Assembly (NCBI GenBank): GCA_947629865.1 | Contig: CANRFJ010000005.1 | Location: 62,001 to 126,000 of the forward strand | Source of the DNA: an uncultured Lachnospiraceae bacterium | GTDB lineage: Bacteria; Bacillota; Clostridia; Lachnospirales; Lachnospiraceae | Length of the DNA: 64,000 nucleotides | Direction: 5' to 3' | Shown: positions 8,125 through 16,462 of the stretch, in pieces | How positions within the stretch are numbered: the first letter of the stretch is position 1 | Layout: each line of letters starts with the position of its first letter | The notes under the pieces: generated by a model | What the model saw: the letters and a program-made list of their open reading frames with translations, nothing else | Told to the model about the DNA's origin: nothing | Databases searched by the model: none | Program-made: the position numbers and the translations under genes

Positions 8125-8188
8125 CCGTTTTCCACAATTCTTTCTCTCTGTTTACCTCTGTTTTTGATTCCTTTCCACCCGATACAAT

Positions 8189-9676
8189 TTAATATATAAA
8201 CACGGCTTCCCGGTACTTAATCATATTGTAGAGTTTCTCTGCATCCTGCAAGGAGAGATTCAGACAGCCATGGGAACCGTGCGTCTTATACAGCGTCTTT
8301 GTCCAGCGGCTCCAGGGCTGCCATGTGGCGGCGTGCAATCCGGTGCCCGTCCATGTAATACGGATCCAGTACTTGGTAAAAGTCTTGTAATCCTCTCCCA
8401 CCATCGTGTAGTTGGTGCGGTGCTCCTTGATATAGTACACTCCTTTGTGCGTCTCCCGTCCCTGCACCGGACGCCCGGATATACAGCGGCACGAATAGGC
8501 CACTTTTCCCTTCCGGAACACATAGACCATCTGGTCTTTCAGGGAAATCTCCACATAGTTTTTCTGATCCCAGTCCTTGATCTTCCCCTCAAAATCCAAC
8601 GTGTGCGCAACCGTCAGATAGGCCGGTTTATTGTCAATGACCTGCGGGCCCCCCGTCTCCCCGGCAGTCTCCTTCGTTTCCTTTTTCAGCGACTTCTTCA
8701 GCTGCTTGAGCGTCTCCTCCTCGCTGATCTGCCAGCCGTAATCGCCGCCGCCCAGCGATACCTTCTTTCCGGTATGCGTCTTGAATTTCCGCGTCTTACC
8801 TACCGTGCAATATTTACTGCAAAATTTATGTACCCATTTTTCCATTTTTTTCTTTTTGAAAACAACGGCGCCGTCCCTGTAGGAAATCCAACGGGCAATC
8901 TGTTCCGGATTGACCGTCTCTATGTGATCCTTGTCCAGTTTCCAGCGGATCTGGCGGTTCACCGTGCTGTCGAGGGCATTGACCTCCTGCTGCAATTCCC
9001 GGCTGCCGGAAGTAACGGCCGGAGCCTCGTATACATCGGGGTGATTCTCCTGGTCTGTGAGATCCAGCGTCTTTTCTCCCTGCCGGAGCGCCTTCTCCAC
9101 CTCTGAGAGCAGAACGGCCGTCTGCACTGTGTTTCCCTCCTGCTCCGGCACACATACATACCGCCCGGACGCTTTGTCGTACTTCGCATACGCGGACACC
9201 GGCTTCCTGATAATGTGCTTTTCATCTCCCTGAACGATGGCAGAGCCGCGGATTATCTCCGCAAGCAACTCCGCATCATAGGATACATCCAGTCCCACAT
9301 TGAGCTGCTCGTCCTGTGAAAAAAGCCCCACTCCATCGGAGTGCTGTTCATCAAACGCCTCGCTCCACCGGTCGTCCGTCTTCGCCTGATAGCCAATCTG
9401 ATCGCCCGGAATCATGAGGCTCACATTGTCGCGCCCTTTCACTGTCAGCGTGTAACCGCGAAAATACTCCGTCAGTTTTTCGCGGGAATCCTCCAATGTA
9501 CAGCCCGCCACCGGAATGGCGTTCACCGTCGTCCCCGGATACCAGCGGTTTCCGTAATACAGATGCCGGATCAGGCCAAAGGCGCCAAATCCCAGCAGAA
9601 AACAAGCCGCCGCTATTCCGGCTATCCACAGTGTAATATGTAATTTTTTCTTCTCTGTCTCTGTCTGTGTCTCCAT
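8189..9676 (-). CDS. L,D-transpeptidase (YkuD domain) with peptidoglycan-binding region
   Basis: Cell-wall enzyme of 495 residues expected to form 3-3 cross-links or attach proteins to peptidoglycan outside the membrane. After a short charged start, one membrane helix (about 12-34) anchors it. The middle (about 40-320) resembles the PG_binding_4 modules that precede YkuD domains: WYPGTTVNAIPVAGCTLEDS opens the first. The C-terminal catalytic domain starts near KDQMVYVFRKGKVAYSC, with a conserved His in GLHAATW and the active-site SHGCLNL near residue 470, where Cys is the nucleophile. The start has AGAGGAT upstream. It is the last gene of the dlt-like operon, 35 bases after the transglutaminase gene. 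Confidence 0.9.
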   Translation of the reverse strand: METQTETEKKKLHITLWIAGIAAACFLLGFGAFGLIRHLYYGNRWYPGTTVNAIPVAGCTLEDSREKLTEYFRGYTLTVKGRDNVSLMIPGDQIGYQAKTDDRWSEAFDEQHSDGVGLFSQDEQLNVGLDVSYDAELLAEIIRGSAIVQGDEKHIIRKPVSAYAKYDKASGRYVCVPEQEGNTVQTAVLLSEVEKALRQGEKTLDLTDQENHPDVYEAPAVTSGSRELQQEVNALDSTVNRQIRWKLDKDHIETVNPEQIARWISYRDGAVVFKKKKMEKWVHKFCSKYCTVGKTRKFKTHTGKKVSLGGGDYGWQISEEETLKQLKKSLKKETKETAGETGGPQVIDNKPAYLTVAHTLDFEGKIKDWDQKNYVEISLKDQMVYVFRKGKVAYSCRCISGRPVQGRETHKGVYYIKEHRTNYTMVGEDYKTFTKYWIRITWTGTGLHAATWQPWSRWTKTLYKTHGSHGCLNLSLQDAEKLYNMIKYREAVFIY

Positions 9677-9711
9677 ATCCTCTTACCTCTTGTGTCACAA
9701 AATCTCTGCTT

Positions 9712-11259
9712 CTATAATCGCTTTGACGCCCGTTTCGGAAAAATATTCCGCTTAAACTGGAACACATATCCCGTAGAGTAACTCCACAGCTGCGCATCCG
9801 TCCACAGGCAGAAATTGGCATTGCGCGACCGCGGCGTCGTGTCAAAATGATACCACCCTCCGCGCACATATGTCAGATTCCAGTAATGTGTCATACCTCC
9901 CGGAACCGGATACCGCTTTACTATAATATTCGGAATTCCCGCTCTTGTCAAGAGCAGACGGCTCATTGCGTAAAAGATATAGCAATCCCCCGAATGATAA
10001 CGAAGTCCATGGAGCGCCGACGTGCGCCAATGTCCATGTGCCGTATGTGAAATATAGGAGCAGTGTCCCCGTATATAACGGTAAATGGCTCTTGCCTTCT
10101 GCTCATCAGACCAGTTCTTCCGGGTAATCGAGCGCAGGATCGAATCCGCCGCCGACTCCGCTGTGCCGGGCACATAGACGCGCACCTTCGCCCATGTCCT
10201 CGATTTGTTCCCCGCCCGGTCACTGGCAGAGAACCACAACTTATAGACGCCTGATTTCTTCCAGTTGATCTTACTGGTATCGGCCTTCACCTTCACCCTG
10301 CCGTCCCGGTCATCCTCCGCCTTTACAAACCGCGTAAAATTGTACTGCTTCTTTCGATCCGAATAATAGACGCGGAGAATGTCATTGTATCCAAGGGCGC
10401 TCTTTTTCCTGACATAGCCCGTGATGACCGGCGCCTTTTTGTCTTTTGTCCCCCACTTAAACTGATAACTTCCCTCAGCTGCGTCATAGATATACAGCGC
10501 CTTTCCGGTATACAGTTTTATCTCCGTAAGCTTTGCCTGCGAAAAGCCGGGATAAATCGCGCCATCCTCCGCCCCGGAGCAGACGGCTCCTGCCGTCTCT
10601 CCCGCCTTGATATCCCTCGCAGTCAGCGTCACCTCCCGGTTTACCGTCTCATACTGCTGCTCCGCGTTCCCCGCATCAGCTGCCCCCGGAGAGACTGCCT
10701 GCCCGGAAGCGGCCGTCCCCGGCTGTTGCGACGGATTTGCCGGTTCCGATGGATTTACCTCCATGGGAATTTTTACCGGCACGCTGTAGGAGTAGATGAT
10801 GCGCTTTACCGTCCCCTTTTTGGCATGGTTGCTAATATCCATCTGCCAGGGAAATCCCTCTGCGCTTCCCTCCTCCGCCTTCTCAAGGGCGATTTCCGAG
10901 AACGTTACGGGGAGGCTCTCCGGCTTACGAGCCCTTTTTTTCACTGCAACTGTGTATTTCTTTGTCTTCTTTCCCTGCCGGATAACCGATATTTTAACTC
11001 CGCCCTTCTTCTTTCCCGTCACCACGCCTTTTTCGTCCACACTGGCCACCACGCTGTTGCTGCTCTTAAATGAAGCTCCCGTTATCCCTTTTTTAATCCG
11101 GAAGCGCTGTCCGACTTTTATGGTCTTTGACACGCTTTTTGACGCTGCCGTTTTCTTTTTGGCCCGAATCTGCGCGGCCTCCGGATTTGTCAGAACCACA
11201 CCGCAAAGCAACAATCCCGCCACCGTCCGGGCCACAATCTTTTTCTTTTCTGTCTTCAT
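9712..11259 (-). CDS. Secreted transglutaminase-like protein with N-terminal Ig-like domain
   Basis: A 515-residue exported protein. A signal peptide (1-about 33) is followed by a bacterial Ig-like (Big2) domain, about 43-108, with FKSSNSVVASVDEKGVVTGKKKG. A Pro/Ser/Ala linker lies near 170-200. An Ig-like cadherin-type segment (about 270-365) contains DRAGNKSRTWAKVRVYVPG. The C-terminal transglutaminase core has SGDCYIFYAMSRLLL (Cys), MTHYWNLTYV (His) and WYHFDTTPRS (Asp), the complete papain-like triad. Members act as proteases or amide-forming enzymes; which applies here cannot be told. Placement between a small secreted protein and an L,D-transpeptidase suggests wall assembly. Confidence 0.86.
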   Translation of the reverse strand: MKTEKKKIVARTVAGLLLCGVVLTNPEAAQIRAKKKTAASKSVSKTIKVGQRFRIKKGITGASFKSSNSVVASVDEKGVVTGKKKGGVKISVIRQGKKTKKYTVAVKKRARKPESLPVTFSEIALEKAEEGSAEGFPWQMDISNHAKKGTVKRIIYSYSVPVKIPMEVNPSEPANPSQQPGTAASGQAVSPGAADAGNAEQQYETVNREVTLTARDIKAGETAGAVCSGAEDGAIYPGFSQAKLTEIKLYTGKALYIYDAAEGSYQFKWGTKDKKAPVITGYVRKKSALGYNDILRVYYSDRKKQYNFTRFVKAEDDRDGRVKVKADTSKINWKKSGVYKLWFSASDRAGNKSRTWAKVRVYVPGTAESAADSILRSITRKNWSDEQKARAIYRYIRGHCSYISHTAHGHWRTSALHGLRYHSGDCYIFYAMSRLLLTRAGIPNIIVKRYPVPGGMTHYWNLTYVRGGWYHFDTTPRSRNANFCLWTDAQLWSYSTGYVFQFKRNIFPKRASKRL

Positions 11260-11276
11260 CTTCCTTCTGTCCTCTC

Positions 11277-11780
11277 TTATGCCTTAATATAGCGTATATT
11301 AGTCACTATATCGTCTGTCACTTCAATCTGGAGTTTAGAACCCCCTTTTTTGTAGGTATACACTCCGAGATAATCCTTTTTGTTTCCGTATTTTTTCTTC
11401 ACCTTGCTGTACGGGCTGCCGATTTTAATTTTCTCCTTTGTCGCCGCTTTTTTTGTCAGAAAAGTAATGCCGCTCACATATTCCGGGCCGTTGTCCGTCA
11501 TGGAATAGGTATAGAGGATAAAGTCCTTATACTTATAGGTTCTGTCCTTTCCGTCGTAGGCGCAGCTCTTGACCGCCTTCACTTTCTTTGGCTTCCCTGC
11601 CTTCTTAATCAGCTTTTTAGCCGGGCCGCCCATGTATACCGTCACTTTTTTCCATGTGAATTTGTACCCCTTGGCCTTCGCCTGAGCCGTGGCGCTTCCC
11701 CCGGCAGGAATCCCGCCTGTGAGGACGGCCGCCAGTGCAGCCGCCAAAATCAGCATCCGCAACATCTTCTTCTGTCTCAT
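11277..11780 (-). CDS. Small secreted basic protein of unknown function
   Basis: I do not recognise the family. It has 167 residues with a signal peptide (1-about 34, ending near GSATAQA) and a lysine-rich mature part. The end of the protein, with GSPYSKVKKKYGNKK and the LQIEVTDDIVTNIRYI strand pair, recalls small beta-rich secreted domains in which a YG-K/N-P/K motif precedes a two-strand tail, but no name can be given. Its ATG overlaps the stop of the adenylation gene (ATGA, 11777-11780). Its translation is thus probably coupled to that enzyme, which ties it to the acylation module. Confidence 0.7.
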   Translation of the reverse strand: MRQKKMLRMLILAAALAAVLTGGIPAGGSATAQAKAKGYKFTWKKVTVYMGGPAKKLIKKAGKPKKVKAVKSCAYDGKDRTYKYKDFILYTYSMTDNGPEYVSGITFLTKKAATKEKIKIGSPYSKVKKKYGNKKDYLGVYTYKKGGSKLQIEVTDDIVTNIRYIKA

Positions 11781-13309
11781 TTGTCAGTACCTCCTAAATA
11801 TTGTTGTTTTAAATATTTCCTGTCTATCTTCCCGTTATCATTGTGGGGAAATTCTGACAGGAGGATATAGCGCCCCGGCATCATATACTGGGGCAGGATC
11901 TTCATGAGCCGCCTCCGTATCTCTCTCTCAGAGACCATATCCTTTCCCTCGCAGAAAGCGACGATTACGCTGTCCTTTTCATCATAGATACAACAGGCAT
12001 TTTCTATCTCCGACTGACCAAGAATGGCCGTCTCTATCTCTCCGAGTTCAATCCGGTACCCCTTGTGCTTGATCTGGAAATCCTTTCGCCCGTCAAACAT
12101 CAGCTCCCCGCGCTCATTGTAGTGAGCCAGATCGCCGGTGCGGTATATCTTTTCCTCATAGTGGGGATTCAGCGGATTCTGCACAAACGCCTCTGCCGTC
12201 TTGTCCGGATTGTTATAATATCCAACCGATATACCCGTTCCTCTCACATAAATCTCCCCCATGACATCCGGCTCACAGATACGCCGATTCTTCCCGTCAA
12301 GCAGAAGAACCTGCATATTCCTGCACGGCTCACCGATAGGCAGGGGCTCGTCGTCCCGGAACGCCCTATCGAGTCGGTAAAAGGTGCACACATCGGTAAT
12401 CTCCGTGGGCCCGTACAGATTGGCATAGACCGCCTCCGGCAATACCCGCCGCCAGCAGTTCAGATGTCTACTCGGCATTATCTCCCCCGCAAATAAAACC
12501 TTCCGGATACTGGAACCCTTCATCTGCTCCAGCAGCCCGCTGTTTGCCACGGCAATCAATGCGGAGGGCACCCAGAAAATAAAATTTATCTTATTTTCCC
12601 GGAGATATTTCAGCAGACTCTCCGTCATAGCGAAATAACTCTCCGGCATTACAAACAGGTGTGCCCCTCTGCTCATGCAAAGGTAAATGTCCAAAACGGA
12701 ATTATCAAAGTAAAAGGGAGCTTGATTCGCAATCCGTTCCTCTGCCGTAATCTCAAATTCCTCCCCCGCCCAGTCTATGTAATCTATAATTCCCCTGTGT
12801 GTTATTGACACTCCCTTAGGCACTCCGGTCGAACCGGAAGTAAAAAGCACATAGGCGAGATCTGTGTCAATCGCCTCTCGCAGATACTCCCCGGCGTCTT
12901 TTGTCCGTTCCGAAAAATCAATGTCTTCCAGAAAGATCATCTTCTCCTCCGGCACACCGTTTTTCAACAGTTTTTCTCCGTTTTTCCTATCCGTGATAAT
13001 AAGGCGCGGCGAGAGACACTGCATAATGGAATTTACCTTCTCAAAGGGGAAGCGCACATCTGTGGGCGTATAATAGCCGCCGCTATACAAAACGCCCGCG
13101 AAGGAAACCAGCGCCATCGCCGATTTGGGAAGATAAATCAAAATGGGAATCTGCCGTTCTTTCACCTTGGCACGGATAGCATCTGCCAGACAGAGCGCCC
13201 GTTCCCTCCACTGTCCAAAAGTTATCTCCTCCCGTGAATCAGTCATCGCCACTCTGTCCGGCAGCTGTGTCGCCGTCTCCTCCAGATAGCATAATACTGA
13301 ATTTCTCAT
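11777..13309 (-). CDS. DltA-like amino acid adenylation enzyme
   Basis: Cytoplasmic ligase of 510 residues that would activate an amino acid with ATP and load it on the carrier protein encoded at 16037-16285. Core motifs are complete: FTSGSTGVPKG (156-166), FDNSVLDIY (201-209), NLYGPTEIT (297-305), YRTGDLAHY (389-397), GRKDFQIKHKGYRIELGEIE (407-426) and NGKIDRK, with the catalytic Lys at 493. The overall look is closest to DltA (D-alanine:carrier ligase). The segment that reads FLFCGE in Bacillus DltA reads VLFAGE here (Ala274). In B. cereus DltA that Cys (269) helps select D-alanine over L-alanine, so the substrate may differ. Ribosome site GAGAGGTG. No condensation or other NRPS domains. 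Confidence 0.85.
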   Translation of the reverse strand: MRNSVLCYLEETATQLPDRVAMTDSREEITFGQWRERALCLADAIRAKVKERQIPILIYLPKSAMALVSFAGVLYSGGYYTPTDVRFPFEKVNSIMQCLSPRLIITDRKNGEKLLKNGVPEEKMIFLEDIDFSERTKDAGEYLREAIDTDLAYVLFTSGSTGVPKGVSITHRGIIDYIDWAGEEFEITAEERIANQAPFYFDNSVLDIYLCMSRGAHLFVMPESYFAMTESLLKYLRENKINFIFWVPSALIAVANSGLLEQMKGSSIRKVLFAGEIMPSRHLNCWRRVLPEAVYANLYGPTEITDVCTFYRLDRAFRDDEPLPIGEPCRNMQVLLLDGKNRRICEPDVMGEIYVRGTGISVGYYNNPDKTAEAFVQNPLNPHYEEKIYRTGDLAHYNERGELMFDGRKDFQIKHKGYRIELGEIETAILGQSEIENACCIYDEKDSVIVAFCEGKDMVSEREIRRRLMKILPQYMMPGRYILLSEFPHNDNGKIDRKYLKQQYLGGTDK

Positions 13310-13323
13310 TCAATCACCTCTCT

Positions 13324-14496
13324 CTAATAACTGCGAATCTCCCCATATTTTTGTAATTCTTCCTTCTGCCCCTGTATCATTTCCTCATAAAATCTCTCCT
13401 TTTCGCGATAGACGTCCTGATACTCACCCTCTCCCCGACGGTCAGGAATTCCATATTGTTTTGACAGCATATTCCCCAGATATTCGGACAGCTTGTCCGC
13501 TCCGCTCCGGTTCATATGAAGTCCCCCGTCATAGGTGTCCGTCTCATAATCAATGCCTGTCTCCTCCAGATGTTCATAAAAATTGATATACGGAAGACGG
13601 TGCTCTCTTGCATACTCCTGCACCTGGTTCTCATCTGAGTCATACCAGATGGGAGCCAGACTCGGCGCTTTCATGAGAATCAACTGTATATCGTGAACCT
13701 CGCACAACTTGCGAATACGCTCCATGTATTCCATGGGGAGCACGCCAAATGGTTCGCCCTGCTCCCTCTCCTCAGGGACATCGGCCTCCTCATCCGCCCC
13801 TTCGATCTCCGCCCAGGGATCCTCTATCTCCTCCTCTTTTTCCTCCTCTCCAAAAAGCCAGGAGGGATCCGCCACATCCGATTCGCTGACAGGCAGCACG
13901 TCCACCCGCATATAATAGCCATTGTGCGTAACCTTTTTCCTTTTCCGGAAATACCGCAGGTCGTCTGTGGACAAATCCAGAATCCGGCTGTGATACCGCA
14001 GAAGGGGAAATATGTATTCCATCATGTGCTCCCCTCCGCACCGGGAGGCCTGGATGGCATGAATTTTTGATTCCGACCACCGCATACCGTCCAGAGCCAT
14101 TCGGTTGTACTCCTCTTTGTGAGGCTCTTTGCAGGTCAACGCCTGTACGTTATAAATGACAGCCTTCGGCGTCTCATAGCGCAACGCATCTTCCAGCATA
14201 TAATAGGAATGCCATGCCAATTGCTCCGCATTGCCCCTGATATAACCGGTAATCCCATACCGTCTCCACAGATAGATCGGATCAATATTTTCATAGACTT
14301 CGCAGTCCCCAATCATCAGCACATCATGGGGCAGTGTCTCGTCATAATATTCCGCCGTAAAGTTACCCTCCGGCACATCTATGTATTTGGGCTGCACAAG
14401 CCGCTGTAATCCGGCTGCCACCAGAATAAAAAACCCCGCAGAGAGCAGACCGACCGCCGCTTTTTTCACAGCCTTTCCTGATTTTTGTAACCGCAC
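13324..14496 (-). CDS. DltD-like SGNH-fold protein with Cys in the Ser position
   Basis: A membrane-anchored extracellular protein of 390 residues. The anchor helix spans about 11-30. The first SGNH block reads MIGDCEVYENI, so Cys65 sits where hydrolases and DltD carry Ser. The last block reads DGGLHMNRSG, giving Asp323 and His327. A glutamate-rich, low-complexity insertion (about 216-250) contains EEEKEEEIEDPW. By analogy with DltD it would take part in passing the acyl group to the final acceptor outside the membrane. The start is GTG at 14496 with AAGGAGG upstream. It lies 14 bases before the adenylation gene and 15 after the MBOAT gene. Confidence 0.75.
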   Translation of the reverse strand: MRLQKSGKAVKKAAVGLLSAGFFILVAAGLQRLVQPKYIDVPEGNFTAEYYDETLPHDVLMIGDCEVYENIDPIYLWRRYGITGYIRGNAEQLAWHSYYMLEDALRYETPKAVIYNVQALTCKEPHKEEYNRMALDGMRWSESKIHAIQASRCGGEHMMEYIFPLLRYHSRILDLSTDDLRYFRKRKKVTHNGYYMRVDVLPVSESDVADPSWLFGEEEKEEEIEDPWAEIEGADEEADVPEEREQGEPFGVLPMEYMERIRKLCEVHDIQLILMKAPSLAPIWYDSDENQVQEYAREHRLPYINFYEHLEETGIDYETDTYDGGLHMNRSGADKLSEYLGNMLSKQYGIPDRRGEGEYQDVYREKERFYEEMIQGQKEELQKYGEIRSY

Positions 14497-14511
14497 TTTT
14501 CCGCCTCCTTC

Positions 14512-16020
14512 TCAGAACTGATTGTAAATAAACTGCTGCACATCATATCCCTGTCCATAGGTTCCAAAGAGGAGTACGCAGAAAAACATGCCCACAACTA
14601 CCGCATAGCGCAATATGTATGGCTTTTCATTTATTCTCTCCCTGACACTCCCCTTTCTCTCGCACATACTCACGCCAAAGAGAAGAAGCACACCCAGAAC
14701 AAGCACGGCGTAATCTCCCGGCGTAAGTCCCAACCCCAGCAGTTCCTCCCCCGTCAGGGCGCGCCTGCCCCACTGGGTAAACATATGCGCAAACTGTCGG
14801 AACGTCCTCCTGACACTGCCATAGACGTCGAACAGGTTCAGGGCGCTCGTCAGAAGAAACGTCCGGACTACCTGTAATCCCCGGTAAAATACAGTAGCGG
14901 AAAGTCGGGAGAAACGTCTGTGGAAACGCTTATACAGTGGTATGCACTCCTCGGACGCGAGAAGGATAAAACCGTTCAGCAGCCCCCACACGACAAAACG
15001 CCACTCTGCACCATGCCAGATACCCGTTGACAGCCAGACAACCACCGTGGATATATAGAGCACGCTCCTCCTCGCAACGGCCCGCCCAAAGTGCCTTTTG
15101 CAAAAAGAGTTAATCTTTCGGACAGGACGGCTCGTGGCACATGGGAAAAACACATAGTCCTTAAACCATGCTCCCATGGAAATATGCCATCTCCGCCAAT
15201 ACTCCGCAAGATTTTTGGAAAAATAAGGGCGGATAAAATTTTCCCTCACGCGGACGCCAAACACCTGGGCAATCCCTATAGTGATGTCGATTCCGCCGCT
15301 GAAATCTGCATAGATCTGCACGGCGTAAAACAGCATATTTACCAGGACATACACCCCTGTATAATAGCGGGGAGAATCCGACAGAGCCGCCACCGCCACG
15401 CCAATCCGGTCGGCAATGACAAGTTTTTTCAGATAGCCCCACAAAATTCTCTCCAGACCAGCCAGCACCTGACGCCCGTTAAAATCGTGTCGCTGATACA
15501 GCGTTTCCGACAAATGGTCATAGCGGCTGATCGGGCCCTGGATCAACTGCGGAAAGAAAGAGATAAACAGCAAAAAGCGGAAATAATTTTTCTCTGCCGC
15601 ATATTTCCCGCGATATACATCGATTAGATATCCCACCGCCTGAAAGGTGTAAAAGGAGATACCCATAGGGACAATCAGATTCACAAGAGCCAACGGCTCT
15701 CCCCCTGCGCTCTCCCGTATGTAATTCAGATTCTGCAACACAAAATTTGTATATTTGACAACCGCCAGGATTCCGATGTTTACAATCAGACAGGAAATCA
15801 CTATCGCCCTCTTTCGGGATCGTTTCTGTCCAAGCCCCCGCGCCGCCCCATAAACGGTAATCGATGTGAGAACGATAAAAACGAGATAACGCACGTCCGC
15901 CGATCCGTAAAACAGGAGGCTGGCAGCCAGCAGAAACGCCCACTGCCCGCCCTTCGGTATGAGGTAATACAATACAAAAAGGATTGCCAGAAATACTATA
16001 AATGTATACGATACAAACAT
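14512..16020 (-). CDS. MBOAT family membrane acyltransferase (DltB/AlgI-like)
   Basis: Polytopic membrane protein of 502 residues. The N-terminus FLAILFVLYYLIPKGGQWAF and LLFYGSADVRYL resemble AlgI-type MBOAT proteins. The cytoplasm-side signature NLAEYWRRWHISMGAWFKDY is clear, and the likely catalytic His is in STGIWHGAEWRF. DltB enzymes are usually about 100 residues shorter, and this length fits the AlgI branch better. With an adjacent carrier protein and adenylation enzyme, the likely job is to move an aminoacyl or acyl group from the carrier protein across the membrane to a polymer or protein. Ribosome site GGAGAGAG, 16 bases below the carrier-protein gene. Confidence 0.87.
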   Translation of the reverse strand: MFVSYTFIVFLAILFVLYYLIPKGGQWAFLLAASLLFYGSADVRYLVFIVLTSITVYGAARGLGQKRSRKRAIVISCLIVNIGILAVVKYTNFVLQNLNYIRESAGGEPLALVNLIVPMGISFYTFQAVGYLIDVYRGKYAAEKNYFRFLLFISFFPQLIQGPISRYDHLSETLYQRHDFNGRQVLAGLERILWGYLKKLVIADRIGVAVAALSDSPRYYTGVYVLVNMLFYAVQIYADFSGGIDITIGIAQVFGVRVRENFIRPYFSKNLAEYWRRWHISMGAWFKDYVFFPCATSRPVRKINSFCKRHFGRAVARRSVLYISTVVVWLSTGIWHGAEWRFVVWGLLNGFILLASEECIPLYKRFHRRFSRLSATVFYRGLQVVRTFLLTSALNLFDVYGSVRRTFRQFAHMFTQWGRRALTGEELLGLGLTPGDYAVLVLGVLLLFGVSMCERKGSVRERINEKPYILRYAVVVGMFFCVLLFGTYGQGYDVQQFIYNQF

Positions 16021-16036
16021 GGTCTCTCTCCTTTTG

Positions 16037-16285
16037 TTACTGTTTTTCCCTCAGACGGAGAATCATGTCTGTCAGCCCATCCAACGAGTTGAAATTCTCC
16101 GCCACAAATTCCTTCGCCGTGATATCCACGTCGAACTCCTCCGACAGTTCCGCCGCAAGGGAGACCAAATCAAAAGAATACAGAAGATTATCGTCTACTA
16201 ATTTTTTCTCCTTTTCAAAATCAATGTCATCATGAAGTTCCTCTAATATTGCCAATATTTTTTTTCTGACTGATGTAGTGTCCAT
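16037..16285 (-). CDS. Acyl/peptidyl carrier protein (DltC-like)
   Basis: An 82-residue acidic helical protein, the normal carrier-protein size. The phosphopantetheine site is the Ser of LLYSFDLVSLAAEL (about residue 38), placed before helix 2 as expected, with DVDITAKEFVAENF matching helix 3. The usual DSL or GSD triplet is replaced by YSFDL, a variant seen in outlying carrier proteins. It is the first gene of the operon, behind GGAGAGAG and a TATAAT promoter (16348-16375). It would carry the aminoacyl group made by the adenylation enzyme four genes on and hand it to the MBOAT protein. Confidence 0.85.
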   Translation of the reverse strand: MDTTSVRKKILAILEELHDDIDFEKEKKLVDDNLLYSFDLVSLAAELSEEFDVDITAKEFVAENFNSLDGLTDMILRLREKQ

Positions 16286-16347
16286 TTTCTCTCTCCTTGT
16301 AATGTGATAACTCCCACCGCCAAAATCCGCTCTGACATTCAGCAGAC

Positions 16348-16375
16348 ATTATAGCATTGCGCCGGACTGCAACAA
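16348..16375 (-). promoter_or_regulatory. SigA promoter of the dlt-like operon
   Basis: On minus, TTGTTG (16375-16370) and a perfect TATAAT (16353-16348) are separated by 16 bases. It lies 62 bases before the carrier-protein ATG. Gaps between the seven following genes are 35 bases or less, so one transcript from 16341 to 8189 is likely. Confidence 0.65.
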
Positions 16376-16462
16376 AGCGATTACCCATAAATTGTCGCAT
16401 AATAATCTCCATTCCGAAACACATTCGCGTGATTCTTCAATCCAGCTTTTTCCTGTGCTTTG

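Noticed and set aside
11777-16285. Non-ribosomal peptide or polyketide cluster
   Set aside because: A single adenylation domain and one free carrier protein with an MBOAT and SGNH-like protein, without condensation or ketosynthase domains, fits a dlt-like system.
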